From: Trichloromonas sp034002365
GTDB taxonomy: Bacteria; Desulfobacterota; Desulfuromonadia; Desulfuromonadales; Trichloromonadaceae
Length of the DNA: 10,594 nt
Assembly (NCBI GenBank): GCA_034002365.1
Contig: JAVFAR010000094.1
Location: forward strand, 1-10,594
Direction of reading: 5' to 3'
The notes beneath the pieces are model-generated. The model had not been told where the DNA came from. It saw nothing but the letters and a program-made list of their open reading frames with translations, and did no database searches. Position 1 is the stretch's first letter. Each line of letters starts with the position of its first letter. Positions 4,647 to 10,594 of this stretch are shown one piece after another. A program made the position numbers and the translations under genes.

Positions 4647-6500
4647 ATGATGCCGCTGCCGTGCCGCCTCATCCTTGCCCTGCTGCTGATCCTCTTCGTC
4701 GCCCTGCCGGTTCGCGGCGAAGAGTCGATCGATCCCCATCGCTTCTTCGCCGCCCACTACGAGGCGATGGGCGGGCTGGAGCGCTTCAAACAGATTCGCT
4801 CCGGCTGGAGCGTCGGCACGGTGCGCTACGACGGGCTGGAGGGTACTTTTGAAGGCTGGGCGGAGAAACCGCTGCGTTACCGGCTCGATGAGGATTTCGG
4901 CATCATCCGCCAGAGCGAGGGGGATGACGGCAACCTGCGCTGGCGCCGGGATACCAACGGCCAGGCCGAGGAGGTGCGCGACGAAGAGACCCTCAAGCGC
5001 CGCCGCATCGCCGAACTGCTGGAAAACTTCGAGCACCTGAACCCCGACTCTCCCTGGTTCACCCTGAGCGACGAAGGGCTCGCCGAGGTGGAGGGCGTGC
5101 CCTGCCGGGTGTTGCGCCTGGAGAACCGCATCAACAGCGACGTCAGCCGCTTCTTCTTCGCTCTCGACGATCTGCGCGTGGTGAAGACCGTCGATACCCA
5201 ACCGGATGTCGAGATTCACACCCGTTACCACGACTACCGGCGCATCGACGGCCTGCGCCTCCCCTTCCGCCAGGTCGCGGATATCCACCCCCGCAACAAG
5301 CGGCGGGAAATCATCGTCGGCGCCCAGCGCATCGACCCGCCCGTGGACCGGCAACGCTTCGCCAAACCCGCCCCGGAAACGGGCGCCATCGCCTTTCCCG
5401 CCGGCGACCGGGCCGAGAACATCCCCTTCCACTTCAGCGAAAATCTCATCTACCTGCCGGTCACTATCAATGGCGACACCCGCTGGTGGATTCTCGACAG
5501 CGGTGCCTCCATGTCGGTGATCGACGCCGACTACGCCGAAAGTCTCGGCCTCAAACCCGAGGGGAGCATCGGCGGCTTCGGCTTCGGCGAGCTCTTCACC
5601 CTCGCCTTCGTGCGCCTGCCTCCCTGCCGGGTGGGGGAACTCACCCTGCCGGCGCAGACCATCCATGCCTACAAGGGACTTGCCGAAAACAGCTACGAAC
5701 CGGTGCGCGTCGGCATTCTCGGTTACGATTTTCTCTCCCGCTTCGTCACCCGCATCGACTACGCCCGCCGCACGGTCTCCTTCTACCGTCCGGAGAGTTT
5801 CGTCTACCGGGGCCCCGGCAAGGTCGTCGACGCCCCCCTCAAGTACCGCACCTTTTCCCTGCCGGCCAGGGTCGACAACCTACCCGAGGAGCGTTTCAGC
5901 CTCGACCTCGGCGCCCATCGCAGTTCCTTGCACCATCCCTTCGCCGCCCGCCACGGCCTGCTGCAACGGCCGGGGGTGCAGACGGTCAGCAAGGGGATGG
6001 CCGGTTTCAGTTTCGAGACCCTGAGCGCCTTCGACCGGATGGAGATCGCCGGCTTCGCCATCGACCGGCCGCTTCTGACCATCCCCGACGAGGCCGGGCC
6101 GGGGACGGCGGCGGTGGGGGAGCTGGCCGGCAACCTCGGCAATTCGCTGTTGCGCCATTTCGTCCTCACCCTCGATTACGGCAGGCAGCAGGTGATGATC
6201 GAACGAGGCGCCGAGTTCAACGGGACGTTTCCCGAGGATCGCAGCGGGCTGCTCGTCGGCCAGGGGGAGGACGGCGGGCCGATGGTCTCTTTCGTGGCGG
6301 CGGGGACACCGGCGGCAGAGGCGGGTTTTCTTGCCGGGGATGTCATCACAGCGGTGAACGGCCGACCGGCGGCCGAGTATGGCGGAGTGCTGCCGCTCCG
6401 CGAGCTGCTGCGCCGGGCGCCGGGAACGCGGCTGGACTTCACCCTGCTGCGGCAGGGGCAAGAGGTGCATATCGAACTGGTTCTGCGGGAACTTTTGTGA
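4647..6500 (+). CDS. exported retropepsin-like aspartyl protease with C-terminal PDZ domain
   Basis: The 617-residue product starts with a signal peptide (hydrophobic residues 8-20, likely cleavage near VRG-EE at 24). Residues about 28-235 form a beta-rich domain beginning HYEAMGGLERFKQI, reminiscent of LolA-like or lipoprotein-sorting folds. The first retropepsin-like lobe spans about 255-385, with the catalytic WILDSGASMSVID (Asp284-Ser-Gly) and the flap-side VGILGYDFLSRFVTRIDY. The second lobe (about 400-520) has FSLDLGAHRSSL, where DLGA replaces the usual D-T/S-G, and the matching LAGNLGNSLLRHFVLTLDY. A PDZ domain occupies about 545-612 (FVAAGTPAAEAGFLAGDVITAVNG). The target is unknown; periplasmic protein processing is the natural guess. 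Two adjacent ATGs (4647, 4650) compete and the ribosome site is weak; an upstream ATG at 4536 lies inside the palindromic repeat and would spoil the signal peptide. It lies 137 bases after the ChaN-PDZ gene, probably in one transcript. Confidence 0.85.
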   Translation: MMPLPCRLILALLLILFVALPVRGEESIDPHRFFAAHYEAMGGLERFKQIRSGWSVGTVRYDGLEGTFEGWAEKPLRYRLDEDFGIIRQSEGDDGNLRWRRDTNGQAEEVRDEETLKRRRIAELLENFEHLNPDSPWFTLSDEGLAEVEGVPCRVLRLENRINSDVSRFFFALDDLRVVKTVDTQPDVEIHTRYHDYRRIDGLRLPFRQVADIHPRNKRREIIVGAQRIDPPVDRQRFAKPAPETGAIAFPAGDRAENIPFHFSENLIYLPVTINGDTRWWILDSGASMSVIDADYAESLGLKPEGSIGGFGFGELFTLAFVRLPPCRVGELTLPAQTIHAYKGLAENSYEPVRVGILGYDFLSRFVTRIDYARRTVSFYRPESFVYRGPGKVVDAPLKYRTFSLPARVDNLPEERFSLDLGAHRSSLHHPFAARHGLLQRPGVQTVSKGMAGFSFETLSAFDRMEIAGFAIDRPLLTIPDEAGPGTAAVGELAGNLGNSLLRHFVLTLDYGRQQVMIERGAEFNGTFPEDRSGLLVGQGEDGGPMVSFVAAGTPAAEAGFLAGDVITAVNGRPAAEYGGVLPLRELLRRAPGTRLDFTLLRQGQEVHIELVLRELL

Positions 6501-6580
6501 GGGGATGAGGAAAACAAGAGAAACAGGCGAGCGGACGATTAGTGCCGGTCAGGCAGTTTCATTCACAAGGAGAGAACACA

Positions 6581-7048
6581 ATGTGTTTATGCAAATGGAT
6601 ACCGATGTCGGCGATGATGCTTTTTCTGGGGGGCTGCCTGGCCCTGAGCCCGAGCTTCGAAACGCCGACGGTGGGGCTCAAGTCCTTCCGCATCCTCCCC
6701 TCCGAAGGGGCGGCGCCGCGCTTCGAAATCGGCCTGCATGTGGTCAACCCCAACCGTTCGGCCCTCAAATTGGAAGGCATCGTCTATTCGGTGATCCTCG
6801 ACGGACACAAGGTCCTCACCGGCGCCTCCAGCGACCTGCCGGTCATCGCCGCCTACGGCGAGGGGGAGGTCACCCTGACGGCGACCGCCGACCTGTTGCG
6901 CAGCATCGGCCTTTTCTCCTCCCTCTTCAAGGACCCGCAAAAGCCCTTCAGCTACGATCTGGAAGCGCAACTGGACATCGGCCGCCTGCACCCGCGGATC
7001 AAAATCCACGAGAAGGGGGAGATTTCCCTGCAGGACGCGGCGAAATAA
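6581..7048 (+). CDS. small LEA14/WHy-domain lipoprotein
   Basis: The 155-residue protein has a lipoprotein signal ending in FLGGC (Cys19). The mature part is a single WHy/LEA type-2 domain (about 28-150). Its signature is a conserved run, FEIGLHVVNPNRSALKLEGIVY, followed by VILDGHKVLTGAS, and alternating beta strands to the C terminus. In plants and bacteria such domains are linked to stress or desiccation protection, but bacterial envelope members have no settled function. The ATG follows AAGGAG at a good distance; an earlier in-frame GTG (6542) lacks one and would bury the signal peptide. It begins 80 bases after the aspartyl protease gene and is probably the last gene of that transcript. 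Its TAA is only 4 bases from the end of the opposing GTPase gene, and I see no terminator between them. Confidence 0.83.
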   Translation: MCLCKWIPMSAMMLFLGGCLALSPSFETPTVGLKSFRILPSEGAAPRFEIGLHVVNPNRSALKLEGIVYSVILDGHKVLTGASSDLPVIAAYGEGEVTLTATADLLRSIGLFSSLFKDPQKPFSYDLEAQLDIGRLHPRIKIHEKGEISLQDAAK

Positions 7049-7052
7049 GGGA

Positions 7053-8465
7053 TCAGGCCGACTCTTCCGCCATCACCCGCGCCAGGACCCGGCGCAGTTC
7101 GGGACGCAGGGCGTCCTTCTTGCCGGTCTCCCCTTGGCGCAGAGCGGCGAGATAGCTTTCGAAGAGGCGGCGCCGCTCCCGATCCCAGCCCGCCGTCGCC
7201 CCCTGCTTGCCTTCGGGGAGGGTCAGGGCCGGACTTTCGCGGCGGGCGTGGGCCCAGTTGCTGACGCACTGGAAATAGATGAGGGCGCGGTCGAGCAGGA
7301 CGAACATCAGCTGGGGATTTTTCAGGGGCCCGACCTGGATGCGGCAGCCGCCCAGCTCCCGGGAGAAGGGGCCGATATCGACCTTGAGCCGTGACAGGGG
7401 GCGGGTTCCCGACCAGCCGGCGAGAGCGCCGAGCGCCCCCGCGCCGAGGGTGAAGACGCCGAAGCTGATACCGGCCGCGGCCACGTCGAGGACCGCGCCG
7501 GTCGCCGCGCCGACCGTGGCCAGGGCGATGCTCAGCTGTTTGCGGGTCAGGCCCAGCGCCTCCCAGGTCTCCTCGGAAAAAAGATCCCGCGCCGCCACCG
7601 TTTCGGCGGCGAGGTCGACAGCGAAGACGTTGTGCAGAAAACGCCCCTTGAGCTCGCTCCGGCAGGCCTCTTCGAGCCGGGCGATCTGCTTTTGAAACTC
7701 CGCCGTGAGCCGTTCGCGCACCCGCTGACGTTCCCCTTCCTCCTCCGCGCGGCTGATCTCTTCCAAGGTCAGGGTCAGGGCCTTTTCCAGCATCAGCAAG
7801 ATGGCATCGGCGCAGGCTTCCAGACGCCCGTTCCAGTCCTCCCTGAGGGCCGTCACCACCCGTTTGAGGGGCGCGCCCCACTCCTGTTCGATGTGCCGCA
7901 GCGCCTCCAGCAGTTCGATCCGTTCACGAAAGGTCGCCCGGTGGGCGTTGAACCGGAGATTGACGTTGAAGGTCTTGGCGAAGGCAGCCTTCCACTCGTC
8001 GAGATAGGCGGTCTCGTCGCTTTTGGCGTTGATCACCGCCATGCGCGGCCGCCCGGTGAGGCGCAATATCTCCATTTCCGCCTCGTCGTTGGCACGCGGG
8101 GGACGGGAGCCGTCGACCACGTAGATAATCCCGGCGTTATCCAAGAGCGGCCGCAGCAGCTCGCATTCGTCGGCGAAGCGGGGATCGTCCCGGTGCAGGC
8201 GGATGAAATCCTCCAGCATGCGCCCCGGCGGCCCGGAATAGCTCTTCATCCAGCGCAAGGTCGGCACCGGCATCTGGAAGCCGGGGGTGTCGACGAAACG
8301 GGCCAGCGGCTCGCCGTCGAGGGTGATGGCGTAGCTCACACAGCGGCGGGTTTCCCCGGGGACCGCGCTGACCGGAACAAAGTCATCCTCGGTCAGGGTC
8401 GAAACGACCGAGGATTTGCCTTCGTTGGGATGCCCCATCACGGCGAATACGGGGACCTCAGTCAT
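7053..8465 (-). CDS. GTPase with C-terminal DUF3482 region
   Basis: This 470-residue protein has an N-terminal Era/TrmE-like GTPase domain (about 1-195). The P-loop is GHPNEGKSS (11-19), a G2-like segment VPGETRRC lies at 35-42, and G3 is DTPG (59-62). The G4 position reads NAKSD (146-150), i.e. AKSD in place of the usual NKxD, so guanine recognition may differ. The rest matches DUF3482. There is a long charged helical stretch (about 205-275), then two closely spaced hydrophobic segments (about 311-330 and 333-350) able to enter the membrane as a hairpin, then a mixed C-terminal part. It probably works at the inner membrane. Its ATG overlaps the stop of the DUF2868 gene by 8 bases, so it should be translationally coupled. 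These two families are commonly neighbours, and their products probably interact. The cellular role is unknown. Confidence 0.87.
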   Translation of the reverse strand: MTEVPVFAVMGHPNEGKSSVVSTLTEDDFVPVSAVPGETRRCVSYAITLDGEPLARFVDTPGFQMPVPTLRWMKSYSGPPGRMLEDFIRLHRDDPRFADECELLRPLLDNAGIIYVVDGSRPPRANDEAEMEILRLTGRPRMAVINAKSDETAYLDEWKAAFAKTFNVNLRFNAHRATFRERIELLEALRHIEQEWGAPLKRVVTALREDWNGRLEACADAILLMLEKALTLTLEEISRAEEEGERQRVRERLTAEFQKQIARLEEACRSELKGRFLHNVFAVDLAAETVAARDLFSEETWEALGLTRKQLSIALATVGAATGAVLDVAAAGISFGVFTLGAGALGALAGWSGTRPLSRLKVDIGPFSRELGGCRIQVGPLKNPQLMFVLLDRALIYFQCVSNWAHARRESPALTLPEGKQGATAGWDRERRRLFESYLAALRQGETGKKDALRPELRRVLARVMAEESA

Positions 8466-9996
8466 GGGCGGACCTCCAGTTGCGAACCAGGAGCGCGCCG
8501 TCGCCGAGGGTGGCGAGACGGCCGCGCCAGATAGCGAATTCCCGGGCGGGGGTCGGCATTCTTGCGCCCTCCCCGCCGTCGCGGCCGACCAGCACCAGGG
8601 TCAGCAGCCGCTCCTTGCCGAGGGCGCGGCGCAGCGCCTTGAGATATTCGAGGGTAGCGGTGATGCAGGGCTGCCAGCCTTCGAGCACCAGCACCGGCGA
8701 AATTCCCGCCGGTTCCGCCGCCAGCGCCGCCAGCACCGCGGCATCCTCCTCTTCATCGAGGCGCACCGCCGCGATTCCCGCGACGTCCCCCTCGAACTGC
8801 TGCCGCAGCGCCGCGCGCCAAGCCTCCTCCCGCCCCTCCGCCAGCAGTTCCGCGGGTATCAGCACCCGCAGCTGAAGCAGTTCCGGCGCGGGGGACGTCT
8901 CCGCATAGTCCGCCAAGGGAGCGCTCCCGGCGACTGGCGCATTCTCCTTACCGATCCGCATCTGCCCCTGGCGCATGCGCCGCAGCAGCGCCTCGCAGCG
9001 GGCATCGGTGAAAGCAAGGCGAGCCTTGGCGCGGGCGCCGGCGAAGAGGGCGATGCCGAGAAGGAGCAGGCGGGGGAGAAGGGCGTAGACGAGAATCGCC
9101 CAGAGGAGAAAATACCACCAGGCCTGAAGATCGGCGTTGGCCAGATGTTCCAGCCCCTCCTTGAGAAAGACCCGCGAGCCTTCGACCTGCTCCAGGGTCG
9201 GATGGGACCGGGGAGGCTCCGCCAGAGCGGACCAGGGCCGGGCAATCAGCGTCGCCAGCCGGTAGACCTGGTCGGCGGAAACCTGGGCCGTGGTCTGCCA
9301 GCTGAAGGCGAGATCGGCGGCCCAGCCGCGCAGCAGCACCGTCAGCCACAGACCGAGCGCGAAACCGAGCCCGGCGAGCTGCATCCAGGCGAAGATCAGC
9401 CGGCCCAGGATCCCGGCATGGAGGCTCCCCCGGGCGCGCAGACGGCCCCAGGCCGAGGCGCCCCGCCCTTTGCCCCCGCCGGTCAAAAACCGCCCTAGCC
9501 GGGTAACGAGCGCGCCGGTCAGGGCGGTGACGACGGGACCGGAAAAATCCCCGCCCGTCAGCCGCCGCGCCAGGGGCAAGAGCGCCGAGGCCAGGGCCAG
9601 CAGAAAAGGAAGGAGAACCAGCAGCAGGAGCGCCACGAAGAGATTGATCGGCCGTTCGCCGCCATAGCTCAGCACCCCCCAGGCCAATCCCGAGCCGGAA
9701 ACCAGGGCGACGCCGAAGAGAAGCAGCGGGAGCAGCCGGGCCAGCGCCGCGACGGCGGCGCCGGGCAGCCCCTCCTCCCCGCGCGCCTGGGCCGCTTCCC
9801 GGCGCAGTTCCAGCCAGCGGCGCAGGAGAACACGCCGGGACAGCGGCGGCGATTGCGCCAGACGGCCGCGATAGAATTCCCGGTCGCGAACGGCCAGATC
9901 CTCCTCGTCGGCCTCGGCGTCCCGGCCGAGAAAATATTCCAGATCGGCCAGCGCGGCGAGATCCCAATCTGCTCTTTTTCGTGGTGTTTTCGCCAT
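8458..9996 (-). CDS. DUF2868 integral membrane protein
   Basis: The 512-residue product fits the DUF2868 family. It has a charged N-terminal cytoplasmic part containing DLEYFLGRDAEADEEDL (18-34) and DREFYRGRL, and four strongly hydrophobic segments (about 86-110, 117-142, 200-224 and 293-319). A C-terminal soluble domain (about 325-512) contains a conserved VLVLEGWQPCITATLEYLKALR block and a final TLVLVGRDGG strand. The charged loop RGSLHAGILGRL (189-200) between segments 2 and 3 is also typical. The ATG at 9996 is chosen because family similarity starts there; the open frame continues upstream into non-coding sequence and priA. The ribosome site (GGGAAG close to the ATG) is poor, suggesting coupling to upstream translation or weak expression. 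It lies 76 bases after priA and overlaps the GTPase start by 8 bases. Function is unknown; a membrane receptor or partner for the GTPase is the natural inference. Confidence 0.82.
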   Translation of the reverse strand: MAKTPRKRADWDLAALADLEYFLGRDAEADEEDLAVRDREFYRGRLAQSPPLSRRVLLRRWLELRREAAQARGEEGLPGAAVAALARLLPLLLFGVALVSGSGLAWGVLSYGGERPINLFVALLLLVLLPFLLALASALLPLARRLTGGDFSGPVVTALTGALVTRLGRFLTGGGKGRGASAWGRLRARGSLHAGILGRLIFAWMQLAGLGFALGLWLTVLLRGWAADLAFSWQTTAQVSADQVYRLATLIARPWSALAEPPRSHPTLEQVEGSRVFLKEGLEHLANADLQAWWYFLLWAILVYALLPRLLLLGIALFAGARAKARLAFTDARCEALLRRMRQGQMRIGKENAPVAGSAPLADYAETSPAPELLQLRVLIPAELLAEGREEAWRAALRQQFEGDVAGIAAVRLDEEEDAAVLAALAAEPAGISPVLVLEGWQPCITATLEYLKALRRALGKERLLTLVLVGRDGGEGARMPTPAREFAIWRGRLATLGDGALLVRNWRSAHD

Positions 9997-10072
9997 CAGC
10001 TTCCCGAAAATATAACGTGGCTGAAGGAAACGGCATTCAACGCGGCATCCTCCCCGCAACCCGCCCACCACA

Positions 10073-10594
10073 TTAAAGCATATCCACCGGATCGACGTCG
10101 ACGGCGAGGGCGACGCCGGCGGGGATTTTTTTGCGCAGCGCCGGCAGCCGGGAAAGCAGGCGGCGCAGGGGGAGCCGGGTCGGGGATTTGAGCAGGATCT
10201 GTACCCGGCTCTTGCCCCGCAACCTGGCCAGGGGACAGGGGGCGGGACCGAGGACTTCGACTTCCCCGGCGGCCTGAAGCAACACAACCGCCAACGCTTG
10301 CGCGGCGGCGGCGACCTGATCGGCATTGTTGCCGGAAAGGACGAGGTTGACCAGATGGCCGAAGGGGGGATAGCCGAGTTCCTGGCGGAAGGCGGCTTCC
10401 TGCTCGTAAAACCCGCGATAGTCGTGGGTCGCGGCGCAGGCCAGGGCGTAATGGTCGGGGTTGCGGGTCTGGATGATGACCCGTCCCGGCAGCCCCCCCC
10501 GCCCGGCCCGCCCGGCGACCTGGGTGAGCAGGGCGAAGGTGCGCTCGGCGCCGCGGAAATCGGGGAAGTTGAGGGTGGCGTCGGCGTTGACCAC
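10073..10594 (-). CDS. priA: primosomal protein N' (PriA helicase), C-terminal part, cut by the window edge
   Basis: The last 173 codons of PriA are visible and the gene continues beyond 10594. Helicase motif VI is plain (QVAGRAGRG, residues 25-33 of the visible part). It is preceded by VNADATLNFPDFRGAERTFALL and followed by GRVIIQTRNPDHYAL, AAFRQELGYPPFGHLVNL, GPAPCPLARLRGKSRVQILLK and the terminal VAVDVDPVDML, all typical of PriA. PriA recognises stalled or collapsed replication forks in the cytoplasm and reloads DnaB. Family members are about 730-800 residues, so roughly three quarters of the gene lies outside. It is followed on the same strand by the DUF2868-GTPase pair, and no terminator was seen in the 76-base gap. 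Confidence 0.95.
   Translation of the reverse strand: MVNADATLNFPDFRGAERTFALLTQVAGRAGRGGLPGRVIIQTRNPDHYALACAATHDYRGFYEQEAAFRQELGYPPFGHLVNLVLSGNNADQVAAAAQALAVVLLQAAGEVEVLGPAPCPLARLRGKSRVQILLKSPTRLPLRRLLSRLPALRKKIPAGVALAVDVDPVDML

Noticed and set aside
4422..5666. Minus-strand open frame of 414 codons over the start of the aspartyl protease gene
   Set aside because: No recognisable domain, and biased composition. The plus strand holds the real protein with DSGA and PDZ motifs, so this is a shadow frame.
5486..6508. Plus-strand 340-codon frame within the aspartyl protease gene
   Set aside because: Arg/Pro/Gly-rich frame-shifted reading of the same DNA, with no domain.
9997..10326. N-terminal extension of the DUF2868 protein into priA
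   Set aside because: The extra 110 residues are Pro/Ser/Arg-rich, antiparallel to no motif and overlapping priA in another frame. Family similarity begins at the ATG at 9996.

Overview
The window looks like chromosome of a Gram-negative, GC-rich bacterium, most likely of the Desulfuromonadales/Geobacter side of the former Deltaproteobacteria. This rests on protein flavour, lipoprotein signals, a DUF169 protein and an IS1182-type element; it is inference, because no rRNA or other taxonomic marker is present. From about 3.2 kb to the right end the DNA is very GC-rich with dense, ordinary gene packing. The first 2.2 kb is visibly more AT-rich and has the look of an accessory patch: a truncated toxin-antitoxin gene, a regulator, a DUF169 gene and a decayed insertion sequence.

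Left region (1-3195). A C-terminal fragment of an AbiEi-type antitoxin (112-375) overlaps by ATGA a TetR-family regulator (372-1022). Tail to tail with it lies a DUF169/COG2043 protein on the minus strand (1128-1952). Its promoter can be read directly (TTGACT, 17 bp, TAGGAT), and a perfect 9-3-9 inverted repeat at 2047-2067 abuts its -35 box. This is a strong candidate operator, plausibly for the neighbouring TetR protein. Then comes an IS1182-family element (about 2132-3195) with recognisable inverted terminal repeats. Its transposase has lost most of the catalytic domain by an in-frame internal deletion, so it should be unable to move by itself.

Middle region (3197-7048). A good sigma70-like promoter begins two or three bases beyond the IS end and leads into three plus-strand envelope genes: a ChaN/TIKI-like lipoprotein with a C-terminal PDZ domain, an exported retropepsin-like aspartyl protease that also ends in a PDZ domain, and a small LEA14/WHy-domain lipoprotein. 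Between the first two sit two perfect palindromes that look like a dispersed REP-type element. The three genes share direction and destination (periplasm or outer membrane), but a joint function is only inference.

Right region (7053-10594). On the minus strand, read right to left, are the C-terminal part of priA (cut by the window edge), a DUF2868 membrane protein and a GTPase with a DUF3482 C-terminal part. The last two overlap by 8 bp and are very probably translationally coupled partners. The GTPase gene converges on the LEA14-like gene with only 4 bp between the stop codons. I saw no tRNA, rRNA, CRISPR array or riboswitch.
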